Under the pieces are notes generated by a model. That model did no database searches. It saw only the letters and a list, made by a program, of their open reading frames with translations, and had not been told where the DNA came from. Of a stretch of DNA of 64,000 nucleotides, positions 56,981-64,000 are shown piece after piece (the first letter of the stretch is position 1; every line of letters starts with the position of its first letter). The position numbers and the translations under genes are program-made. The DNA is from Halopseudomonas formosensis (GTDB lineage: Bacteria; Pseudomonadota; Gammaproteobacteria; Pseudomonadales; Pseudomonadaceae), in contig NZ_FOYD01000010.1 in the NCBI RefSeq assembly GCF_900115905.1, forward strand, positions 1-64,000. Reading direction: 5' to 3'.

Positions 56981-59020
56981 TCAGTTACGCTCGGGCAGCG
57001 TGAAACCGTCCACCGACTGACGCATGCTCTCGGCCAGCTTGGCCAGCTCGCCGATGCTGCGCGCGGTGGCGGTCGTACCGGCAGAGGTCTGCGAGGTGAT
57101 CTCGCGGATCACGTTCATCGTGTTGGAAATGTGGCCGGCGGAGGACGCCTGCTGGCGCGCCGCGTTGGAGATGTTCTGGATCAGCGCCGCCAGGCTGGTG
57201 GATACCTTTTCGATCTCCTCCAGGGCCACACCCGCATCCTGGGTCAGGCGGGCACCGCTGACCACCTCGGCGGTGGTCTGCTCCATCGAGATGACCGCTT
57301 CGTTGGTATCGGTCTGAATGGTCTTCACCAGCGCCTCGATCTGCTTGGTGGCCGCCGAGGAACGTTCCGCCAGACGCTGTACCTCGTCCGCTACCACCGC
57401 GAAGCCACGACCGGCATCACCGGCCATCGCCGCCTGGATGGCGGCGTTCAGCGCCAGAATGTTGGTCTGGTCGGCAATGTCGTTGATCAGGCTGACGATG
57501 TCACCGATCTCCTGGGAGGATTCACCCAGACGCTTGATCCGCTTGGAGGTGTCCTGGATCTGCTCACGGATCACGTCCATGCCGGCGATGGTGCTCTGTA
57601 CCACCTCGTTGCCCTTGTTGGCGATGGCTACCGAACGTTCCGCTACCGCGGCGGACTCGGCGGCGTTGGCCGATACCTGGTCAATGGACACGGCCATCTC
57701 GTTCACCGCGGCGGAGGCACCGGCGATTTCCTGGGCCTGGTGCTCGGACGCCTCGGCCAGGTGCATGGCCGTGCTCTGGGTTTCCTGCGCCGCCTTGGCC
57801 ACCTGCAGTGCGGTGTGGTTGATGGTCTCTACCAGGGCACGCAGCTGGTCGATGGAGTAGTTGATGGAGTCCGCGATGGCACCGGTGAAGTCCTCGGTCA
57901 CCGTCGCTTCGGCTGTCAGGTCACCGTCCGCGAGGTCGGCGATCTCGTCCAGCAGTCGCAGAATCGCCGCCTGGTTACGCTCGTTGGTGGCAGCGGTTTC
58001 CGCCAGACGCTGGCGGGTATCGCGGGTCAGCTGCAGGCCGATGAGCAGAATGCTGCCCAGGGCGATCAGGCCCAGCAGATAGCCCAGCAGGGTGTTGAAC
58101 CAGCGGCCGTCGGCACGTTTCTCGAAGGCCTGGGATAGGGTGGACACGTTGTCCAGCAGCTGCTGGGAATCGCTGAAGATGTTGTTGGCCGCGCTTCGTA
58201 CCTGATACAGCTCGGGCGAGGTGAGCAGGATCTGCTCAACCGATTCGGATACATAGCTGAACAGGTCGGCGATCTCCTCCAGACGGCTCACCGCATCAGG
58301 GTCGGTTACCCGGGTCACGCCCAGTACCTCGTTGCCGTGCAGCATGCCATCGAGCACCCGACCGAACAGGGTAGCGTCGCGACCGAAGCTGTCGGCCGCC
58401 ATGACCGCGTCCTCGTCACCCGCCAGTACCCGGTTCACCGAGCCGAGAATCCGCTCGGCCAGCAGGGATTGACGCTGGGCCATGGAAACCTGATGGGCGG
58501 AGGCACCGCTTTCGATCAGCACGTCCACCACATCCTCGTACTCGACCTGCAGCTGCGGCACGGTATCGGACAGCTGGGCGGCCACCTCGTGCAGCGCCAG
58601 TACCGTCTCTTCACTGTTCAGAATGGCGTCGGCGTTGTTACGCAGCTTCTCCCAGTCCGCACCGGCCGCAGCCAGCTCCTCGGACAGGGCGCCGGGCGTC
58701 GGCGGCAGGCCGGTTTCGTCCCGACCGTTGGTCAGATAGCCCCAGCGCTGCTCGTAATCGTTGCGCGCCTGCAGCAGCAGCGGGAATGCCTCACGGGTAC
58801 CGGTTGCCGCTTCGGTCGCCGATTTGGAGATCTGCTGGGACAGTACCCGCAGCTCACCCGAGTGACCGATGTACTCGGTGTCGTATGAGCTCTGCACGTT
58901 CACGTACAGGAAGTTGATGAACAGCAGGATCAACGAGACAACCAGCGCGACGAACAGGCCACTGATGGTCCGGTTGCTGCGCAGAGTCGAGAGGATGCTG
59001 GTGGTGTCAAAATTTTTCAT
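56981..59020 (-). CDS. pilJ: Methyl-accepting chemoreceptor PilJ
   Basis: A 679-residue transmembrane receptor of the Pil-Chp system. One helix lies at about 21-43, then a large periplasmic sensor made of two PilJ-type helical modules (about 45-300), a second helix (about 308-328), a HAMP-like region, and a long cytoplasmic coiled coil with the conserved hairpin tip ([25 protein letters not shown] region, followed by [18 protein letters not shown]). It is thought to sense pilin or surface contact. It lies between pilI and pilK. Confidence 0.96.
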   Translation of the reverse strand: MKNFDTTSILSTLRSNRTISGLFVALVVSLILLFINFLYVNVQSSYDTEYIGHSGELRVLSQQISKSATEAATGTREAFPLLLQARNDYEQRWGYLTNGRDETGLPPTPGALSEELAAAGADWEKLRNNADAILNSEETVLALHEVAAQLSDTVPQLQVEYEDVVDVLIESGASAHQVSMAQRQSLLAERILGSVNRVLAGDEDAVMAADSFGRDATLFGRVLDGMLHGNEVLGVTRVTDPDAVSRLEEIADLFSYVSESVEQILLTSPELYQVRSAANNIFSDSQQLLDNVSTLSQAFEKRADGRWFNTLLGYLLGLIALGSILLIGLQLTRDTRQRLAETAATNERNQAAILRLLDEIADLADGDLTAEATVTEDFTGAIADSINYSIDQLRALVETINHTALQVAKAAQETQSTAMHLAEASEHQAQEIAGASAAVNEMAVSIDQVSANAAESAAVAERSVAIANKGNEVVQSTIAGMDVIREQIQDTSKRIKRLGESSQEIGDIVSLINDIADQTNILALNAAIQAAMAGDAGRGFAVVADEVQRLAERSSAATKQIEALVKTIQTDTNEAVISMEQTTAEVVSGARLTQDAGVALEEIEKVSTSLAALIQNISNAARQQASSAGHISNTMNVIREITSQTSAGTTATARSIGELAKLAESMRQSVDGFTLPERN

Positions 59021-59106
59021 TTTCTGGGCCCCTACCTGGCCTACCGCATGCTTCTTGAAGTCCTGAAATGTTGCGCACCGGCAACCGCCGGCCCGCCCCC
59101 CTCCGA

Positions 59107-59643
59107 TCAGACCGCCACGTCAAGGAACGCCTGGTCGCGTGCCAATGCCCGGAAGTTGAATATCATCGATACCTGCTCTCCGGTATAGGCGCCCACCACG
59201 AAGGGCCTGAACTGCTGCGGCAGATCAGGCACCGAGGTGGTAAAACTGCTTACTGGAAAATGCTGCATGCCGAACAGCTCATCGACCAGCAGACCGACGA
59301 AGATCTCGTCCCGGTCCAGCACCAGCACCCGCCGCTGCTTGCGCGGAGCACTGCTGGTGGCCCCGAAGAACTGGCTGAGGTCGATGATCGGCAGGAGCCT
59401 GCCACGCACATTGGCCACACCCCTGACCCAGGGCTTGACCCTGGGCAGTGCGGTGTAGCGCGGCTCATGGAGAATTTCACTGATCTCGCCGAGACTGGCG
59501 ATCATGGGCTGGCCGGCGAGGCGGAAACCGATGCCACTCCAGGTTTCGGCCACCACTTCCTGTGACGGCAGGCCGGCGGCCATCCGTACACAACGCTCCG
59601 CCAGCTGCTGGAGAAGATCGAAAGGATGCAATGTCTCTGACAT
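59107..59643 (-). CDS. pilI: CheW-like adaptor PilI
   Basis: A 178-residue CheW-family adaptor coupling PilJ to the ChpA kinase. The CheW fold is recognisable in [48 protein letters not shown] and [20 protein letters not shown]. The length is normal. It lies between pilH (40 bases) and pilJ (86 bases) in the operon. Confidence 0.95.
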   Translation of the reverse strand: MSETLHPFDLLQQLAERCVRMAAGLPSQEVVAETWSGIGFRLAGQPMIASLGEISEILHEPRYTALPRVKPWVRGVANVRGRLLPIIDLSQFFGATSSAPRKQRRVLVLDRDEIFVGLLVDELFGMQHFPVSSFTTSVPDLPQQFRPFVVGAYTGEQVSMIFNFRALARDQAFLDVAV

Positions 59644-59683
59644 ACCGTCCCTGTTGTCATATGCACCGAGATGTCGGTGCCGG

Positions 59684-60049
59684 TCAGTTACCCAGCACCG
59701 TCTTCAGTGTCTTGATCAGCGTGGTTTCCTCAACGGGCTTGGTCAGATAATCCTTGGCCCCCTGACGCTTGCCCCAGACCCGGTCGGTTTCCTGATCCTT
59801 GGTGGTCACGATGATCACCGGGATATGTGCGGTTTCCGGGTCCTTGGTGAGTTGCCGGGTAGCCTGGAAGCCGTTGAGTCCGGGCATCACGATGTCCATC
59901 AGTACGGCGTCGGGCTTTTCCTGTCGGGCCAGTGCCACGCCATCGGCGCCGTTCTCTGCCTTGAGCACCTCGAATCCGTTCTTTTCCAGCATGCCGCTGA
60001 GCTTGTACAGCTCGGTCGGCGAATCATCCACTACAAGTATGCGAGCCAT
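59684..60049 (-). CDS. pilH: Twitching-motility response regulator PilH
   Basis: A 121-residue stand-alone receiver domain with phospho-acceptor D52 in AVLMDIVMPGLNG, acidic pair VVDDS, conserved Thr in IVTTKDQ and Lys in LTKPVEE. In P. aeruginosa PilH opposes PilG and affects pilus retraction and cAMP. It follows pilG by 31 bases. Confidence 0.96.
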   Translation of the reverse strand: MARILVVDDSPTELYKLSGMLEKNGFEVLKAENGADGVALARQEKPDAVLMDIVMPGLNGFQATRQLTKDPETAHIPVIIVTTKDQETDRVWGKRQGAKDYLTKPVEETTLIKTLKTVLGN

Positions 60050-60080
60050 TTACCCCCCTGGATCAAAATTACCGGCGGCC

Positions 60081-60494
60081 TCAGTTACCGGCGCCGACCA
60101 CCTTCCTGTCCGACTGCGGAACATGAGCGCGGATGGCGCCCAGCAATTCTTCCTTGCTGAATGGCTTGGTCAGATACTGATCCGACCCCACGATCCGACC
60201 CTTGGCCTTGTCGAACAGACCGTCCTTGCTTGACAGCATGATGACCGGGGTGGAACGGAAGGCAGCGTTGTTCTTGATCAGTGCGCAGGTCTGATAACCA
60301 TCCAGACGCGGCATCATGATGTCGACAAAGATGATGTCGGGGTGATTATCAGCGATCTTGGCCAGGGCATCAAAGCCGTCTACAGCGGTGATGACATTAC
60401 AACCGACCTTCTTCAGCAGCGTTTCCGCGGTACGCCGGATGGTCTTGCTGTCATCAATAACCATGACTTTCAGGCTCTCGAAATTTTCGTCCAT
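60081..60494 (-). CDS. pilG: Twitching-motility response regulator PilG
   Basis: A 137-residue single-receiver protein with phospho-acceptor D58 in IIFVDIMMPRLDG and the well-kept FSKEELLGAIRAHVP end. It is the first gene of the Pil-Chp operon and in P. aeruginosa promotes pilus extension and adenylate cyclase activation. The ATG at 60494 is preferred over one two codons upstream, because AAGGG is nine bases away from it. It is divergent from gshB. Confidence 0.95.
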   Translation of the reverse strand: MDENFESLKVMVIDDSKTIRRTAETLLKKVGCNVITAVDGFDALAKIADNHPDIIFVDIMMPRLDGYQTCALIKNNAAFRSTPVIMLSSKDGLFDKAKGRIVGSDQYLTKPFSKEELLGAIRAHVPQSDRKVVGAGN

Positions 60495-60711
60495 AAACAT
60501 CAGCCCTTGTTATATGCGGCGGTCAGTTACCGGGCGGCCAGGCTCACCAGACCGACCAATTCCATTTCGCCGTACTTTTAGCATAGATTTCCCGGGCAAT
60601 CCATAAAGGCTTCCTGCCGGTGAGACAGCTTGCGACTTCGGTCATCCTTTCTTCGTATCCGGCCCAGGGGGTACACTGCGGTCAATATCCGCTCGACACA
60701 GTGAAAACCCC

Positions 60712-61674
60712 ATGAGTATTCGTATTGGCATCGTCATGGATCCGATCAGCGCGATCCACTACAAGAAGGACAGCTCCCTGGCCATGCTGCTGGCCGCCCG
60801 GCAGCGGGGCTGGGAACTGAGCTACATGGAGCCGCAGGACATCTACCTGCAGAACGGCCAGGCGATGGGCAGCATGCGCCCGCTGCAGGTCTTCGCCGAC
60901 CCCCAGCGCTGGTATGAGCTGGGCGAGGCGCAACTGCTGCCGCTGAGCCAGCTGGACGTGATCCTGATGCGCAAGGATCCGCCCTTCGATAACGAATTCC
61001 TCTATGCCACTCATATCCTCGAGGCAGCCGAGCGCGACGGTGTGCTGGTAGTCAATCGCCCGGCCAGTCTGCGTGATTGCAACGAGAAACTCTTCGCCAC
61101 CCGCTTCCCCCAGTGCTGCCCGCCGAATACGGTAACCCGCCGGGCAGACCTGTTGCGCGCCTTCATCGCCGAGCATGGGGATGTCATCCTCAAGCCGCTG
61201 GACGGTATGGGCGGGTCGCAGATCTTCCGTGTGAATCAGAACGATCCGAATATCAGTGTCATCATCGAGACACTGACCCAGCATGGCCACCAGCAGATCA
61301 TGGCCCAGCGCTACCTGCCCGAGATCATCGATGGCGACAAGCGCATCCTGATGATCAACGGCGAGCCGGTGCCCTACTGCCTGGCGCGTATTCCCCAGGC
61401 TGGCGAGACCCGGGGCAACCTGGCGGCCGGTGGGCGCGGCGAGGCGCGGGCGCTGAGCGAGCGCGACCGCTGGATCGCCGCCGAGGTAGGGCCCGAGCTG
61501 CGCCGGCGCGGCCTGCTGTTCGTCGGCCTGGACGTGATCGGCGACTACCTCACCGAGATCAACGTGACCAGCCCAACCTGCATCCGCGAGATCGATGCAG
61601 CCTTCGATACGGATATCGGCGGAAAACTGATGGATTGCATCGAACAGCAGCTCAAAGCGCGACACAGTGCGTAG
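60712..61674 (+). CDS. gshB: Glutathione synthetase
   Basis: A 320-residue ATP-grasp ligase adding glycine to gamma-glutamylcysteine, the last step of glutathione synthesis. Family sequences are MRKDPPFDNEFLYATHILE, NEKLFATRFP, ILKPLDGMGGSQIFRV, RYLPEIIDGDKRILMINGEP and a C-terminal NVTSPTCIREID. It is divergent from pilG and precedes the TonB-like gene, the standard Pseudomonas order. Confidence 0.97.
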   Translation: MSIRIGIVMDPISAIHYKKDSSLAMLLAARQRGWELSYMEPQDIYLQNGQAMGSMRPLQVFADPQRWYELGEAQLLPLSQLDVILMRKDPPFDNEFLYATHILEAAERDGVLVVNRPASLRDCNEKLFATRFPQCCPPNTVTRRADLLRAFIAEHGDVILKPLDGMGGSQIFRVNQNDPNISVIIETLTQHGHQQIMAQRYLPEIIDGDKRILMINGEPVPYCLARIPQAGETRGNLAAGGRGEARALSERDRWIAAEVGPELRRRGLLFVGLDVIGDYLTEINVTSPTCIREIDAAFDTDIGGKLMDCIEQQLKARHSA

Positions 61675-61725
61675 ATTTTTTTCCGTGACAGGGGCAGACT
61701 GCGCTGCAGTACGCCCCCCACGCCT

Positions 61726-62634
61726 ATGGACAGCATGAACACAGCAGCGACGCAGCCAGCCCTTGCCGGGCCGCCCAGACCCGGTATCGAACCCAGGGAC
61801 CGCCTGGGGTTCACCCTGTTCCTGGCGGCGGTGCTGCATGCTCTGGTCATCCTCGGCATCACCTTCGATGTGCCCGATCCCCGGGAGCTGGCGCGCAGCC
61901 TGGAAATCACCCTGGCCACCCAGCCCAGCACCGAGGCGCCGGACGAGGCGGACTACCTGGCGCAGTTCGATCAGCTCGGCAGCGGCACCCTGGACGAGAA
62001 GGCCACCCCCAGCACCCCCGAAGAGACGGTGTTTCAGGACAGCGAGATCCAGCCGGTGATCCCGGTCGAGGAGGCCGCCCCGCCGCCGGAACCGACCCAG
62101 CAGCAGGTGGTGACCACCAAGGCACCGGCGCCCGAGCGCGTGACCAGCGCCCCTGTGCAACCCGAGCCCCGGGATGCACCCCAGGCCGGCATCCGTTTCG
62201 ATCTGAGCCAGCTGTCCCAGGAAATTGCCAGCCTCGAGGCACAGCTGGCCGAGGAGCGCCAGCAGTATGCCGAGCGGCCCCGGGTGCACCGGCTCAATTC
62301 CGCCTCGACCCGCCGGGATCCGGGGGCCTTCTACATGGACTCCTGGCGTCGCAAGATCGAGCGCATCGGCAACCAGAACTACCCGGCCGAGGCGCGCAGT
62401 CAGGGCATCTACGGCAGCCTGGTGCTGCGCGTGGCCATTCGCCGTGACGGCAGCCTCGACAGCGTCGAGCTGATCGAGTCCTCGGGTCATCAGGTACTGG
62501 ATAACGCCGCCCTGCGCATCGTACGTCTGGCCGCACCCTTCGCGCCCTTTACCGGGGATCTGGCCGAATTCGGCCTGCTCGAGATCACCCGCACCTGGCG
62601 CTTCGAACCCGGAGATCGCGTTTCCAGTTTCTGA
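61726..62634 (+). CDS. tonB3: TonB-family energy transducer (TonB3-like)
   Basis: A 302-residue inner-membrane protein with one N-terminal helix (about 28-46), a Pro/Glu-rich periplasmic spacer (80-150), a predicted coiled coil (LSQLSQEIASLEAQLAEERQ) and a C-terminal TonB domain from about 205 (MDSWRRKIERIGNQNYPAEAR, GSLVLRVAIRRDGSLDSVELI). The equivalent gene in P. aeruginosa, next to gshB, is tonB3, which affects twitching and pilus assembly. No ExbB/ExbD genes are nearby. ATG 61735 is an alternative start. Confidence 0.88.
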   Translation: MDSMNTAATQPALAGPPRPGIEPRDRLGFTLFLAAVLHALVILGITFDVPDPRELARSLEITLATQPSTEAPDEADYLAQFDQLGSGTLDEKATPSTPEETVFQDSEIQPVIPVEEAAPPPEPTQQQVVTTKAPAPERVTSAPVQPEPRDAPQAGIRFDLSQLSQEIASLEAQLAEERQQYAERPRVHRLNSASTRRDPGAFYMDSWRRKIERIGNQNYPAEARSQGIYGSLVLRVAIRRDGSLDSVELIESSGHQVLDNAALRIVRLAAPFAPFTGDLAEFGLLEITRTWRFEPGDRVSSF

Positions 62635-62682
62635 GCCGGCCTGCTCTTGCCCTCCGCGCGCCCGCACCCAATACTATGCGGC

Positions 62683-63252
62683 ATGACCCAGACACTTCCG
62701 AGCTACCTCAAGCACCACTTCCTGATCGCCATGCCGCACATGGAGGATCCGCGTTTCGCGCAGACCCTGATCTATCTGTGCGAGCACAACGCCGATGGCG
62801 CCATGGGGCTGATCATCAATCGCCCCAGCGGTCTGAATCTGGGTGACGTGCTGGAACAGACCTCCCCTGGCCTGGATATTCCCGCGGGCATAGGCGCCCG
62901 CGTGGTATTCAATGGCGGCCCGGTCCAGAGCGAACGAGGGTTCGTCCTGCATCGCGGGCCCGGTCACTGGGAAGGCAGCCTGGACCTCGGACCGCTGCAG
63001 CTGACCACCTCCCGCGACATCCTGGTGGACATGACCCGCGGCCGCGGGCCCAGGGAATCCTTCGTTGCCCTCGGCTACGCCGGCTGGGACGCCGGGCAGC
63101 TGGAGCGCGAGCTGATGGACAACGCCTGGCTCAGCTGCCCCGCCGATTACCAGATTCTCTTCGAGCTGGAGCCCGAGCAGCGCCTGAACGCCGCCGCACG
63201 CAGCCTGGGCATCGATCTCAGCCTGCTTACCAGCCAGGCGGGCCACGCCTGA
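62683..63252 (+). CDS. algH: AlgH / YqgE (UPF0301) family protein
   Basis: A 189-residue cytosolic protein of the UPF0301 family. It shows LKHHFLIAMPHMEDPRFAQTLIYLCEHNADGAMGLIINRP near the start and GPVQSERGFVLH and ALGYAGWDAGQLERE later. In Pseudomonas it was first linked to alginate gene expression, though its biochemical role is unknown. A TACTAT element lies only six bases before the ATG. ruvX starts in the last base of its stop codon. Confidence 0.92.
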   Translation: MTQTLPSYLKHHFLIAMPHMEDPRFAQTLIYLCEHNADGAMGLIINRPSGLNLGDVLEQTSPGLDIPAGIGARVVFNGGPVQSERGFVLHRGPGHWEGSLDLGPLQLTTSRDILVDMTRGRGPRESFVALGYAGWDAGQLERELMDNAWLSCPADYQILFELEPEQRLNAAARSLGIDLSLLTSQAGHA

Positions 63253-63692
63253 TGACGGCGATCCCCCAGCGGGTCCTCGGATTCGACTACGGCACCCGCC
63301 AGATCGGCGTCGCCGTGGGTCAGACGCTCACCGGCAACGCACGCCCGCTCAGGGAGCTGCGCGCCCGGGACGGCGTGCCCGACTGGGAGCAGATCGCCGC
63401 CCTGCTGCGTGAATGGGAGCCGGATGCGCTGGTCGTCGGCCTGCCGCTGAACATGGACGGCACCCCGAGCGAGATGAGCGCTCGGGCGCAGAAGTTCGCC
63501 CGCCGCCTGCACGGGCGCTTCCAGCTGCCGGTGCACTGCATTGATGAACGCCTTTCCACCTTCGAAGCCAAACAGACGCTGCGTGAAAGCGGCCGTCGTA
63601 CGCCGGCCAGTTACCGAGACAACCCGGTGGACAGCCTGGCCGCGGCGCTGCTGCTGGAAACCTGGCTGGCCAGCCAAACCAAGGAGACGTGA
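63252..63692 (+). CDS. ruvX: RuvX/YqgF, Holliday-junction-resolvase-like nuclease
   Basis: A 146-residue RNase H-fold nuclease that acts in 5' pre-16S rRNA processing in E. coli. The start LGFDYGTRQIGVAVGQTLTG and the late HCIDERLSTFEAKQTL and PVDSLAAALLLETWL motifs provide the acidic site. It overlaps algH and pyrR by one base each (TGATG), so the three are probably translated together. Confidence 0.95.
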   Translation: MTAIPQRVLGFDYGTRQIGVAVGQTLTGNARPLRELRARDGVPDWEQIAALLREWEPDALVVGLPLNMDGTPSEMSARAQKFARRLHGRFQLPVHCIDERLSTFEAKQTLRESGRRTPASYRDNPVDSLAAALLLETWLASQTKET

Positions 63693-64000
63693 TGACTGAA
63701 TTACCCGACGTCGGGACCCTGCTGCAACGCATGGGGGAGGACCTGATCGCCCTGCTGGACCGTGAGCAGCGCACCGATCCGGCGGTAGTGGGCATCCACA
63801 CCGGCGGTGCCTGGATCGCCGAGCAGCTGCGTGACCGCTTCCTCCCGGATTCCCCGCTGGGCAGTCTGGATATCGCCTTCTACCGTGACGATTTCTCGCA
63901 GATCGGCCTGCAGCCGGGGGTGCGGCCATCCGAGCTGCCCTTCAGCGTGGAAGGTCGGCATCTGGTGCTGGTTGATGATGTGCTGATGACCGGTCGCACC
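63692..64000 (+). CDS. pyrR: PyrR, bifunctional pyrimidine regulator / uracil phosphoribosyltransferase (partial)
   Basis: Only the first 103 codons are in the window. The N-terminal LLQRMGEDLIALLDR, AVVGIHTGGAWIAEQL and FYRDDFSQIG regions and the PRPP-binding motif LVLVDDVLMTGRT near the right edge identify a type I phosphoribosyltransferase of the PyrR group. In Pseudomonas it precedes pyrB and the pyrC-like gene. The gene is cut by the window end, not truncated biologically. Confidence 0.93.
   Translation, partial: MTELPDVGTLLQRMGEDLIALLDREQRTDPAVVGIHTGGAWIAEQLRDRFLPDSPLGSLDIAFYRDDFSQIGLQPGVRPSELPFSVEGRHLVLVDDVLMTGRT

Overview
The window is high-GC gammaproteobacterial chromosome from the Pseudomonadaceae. 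The evidence is gene content and order: priA-argS-SPOR-hslVU, ubiEJB-hisIE-tatABC, thiI/glnA/ntrBC, gshA-thioesterase-tex-ompR/envZ, and pilGHIJK-chpABC-gshB-tonB3-algH-ruvX-pyrR. From memory, each block matches a block of the Pseudomonas aeruginosa chromosome, but the blocks are joined differently here and the PHA-synthase cluster usual between the DUF971 gene and ubiE is missing. A reduced Pseudomonas relative such as Halopseudomonas would fit; this is an inference and no 16S sequence is inside the window.

Layout. 1-464: leader of an rRNA operon running off the left edge on the minus strand, with a boxA and three evenly built sigma70 promoters. 465-2844 (minus): malic enzyme, secreted nuclease, rpmE. 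3054-10152 (plus): priA, argS, a SPOR protein, heat-shock hslVU, DUF971. 10625-16452 (plus): ubiquinone genes, hisI-hisE, Tat translocase, rsmE. 16453-18382: divergent HxlR regulator and SDR/isomerase pair with two palindromic operators. 18400-22066 (minus): dtd, pip, NnrU-like protein, a MliC/META lipoprotein, DUF924. 22201-23062: tandem glycine riboswitch and its membrane-protein gene. 23063-24682: an acyltransferase of different base composition, alternative hairpins and gene debris. 24683-29704: DUF2254, psiE, an SOS-box operon with a gutted radical-SAM gene, a serine hydrolase and a GFA protein.

30001-31344 is a KamA-like radical SAM enzyme. 31413-40625 holds typA, thiI and the nitrogen-control region: glnA, a DUF4124 protein and ntrBC, with visible NtrC sites and sigma54 promoters before both glnA and ntrB. 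40668-46099 (minus): quinone oxidoreductase, gshA, thioesterase, tex. 46298-48330 is the ompR/envZ (amgRS-like) pair. 48324-60494 (minus) is the complete Pil-Chp chemosensory operon controlling type IV pili. 60712-64000 (plus): gshB, tonB3-like, algH, ruvX and the first part of pyrR, cut by the window end.

Most of the window is conserved housekeeping DNA. The most unusual parts are the LexA-controlled operon whose radical-SAM partner has lost its catalytic core (26648-27802), the HxlR/SDR module with an SDR lacking the catalytic tyrosine (16453-18382), the rpmE terminator lying inside the next gene's signal-peptide codons (2561-2595), and the scar region at 23063-24682.
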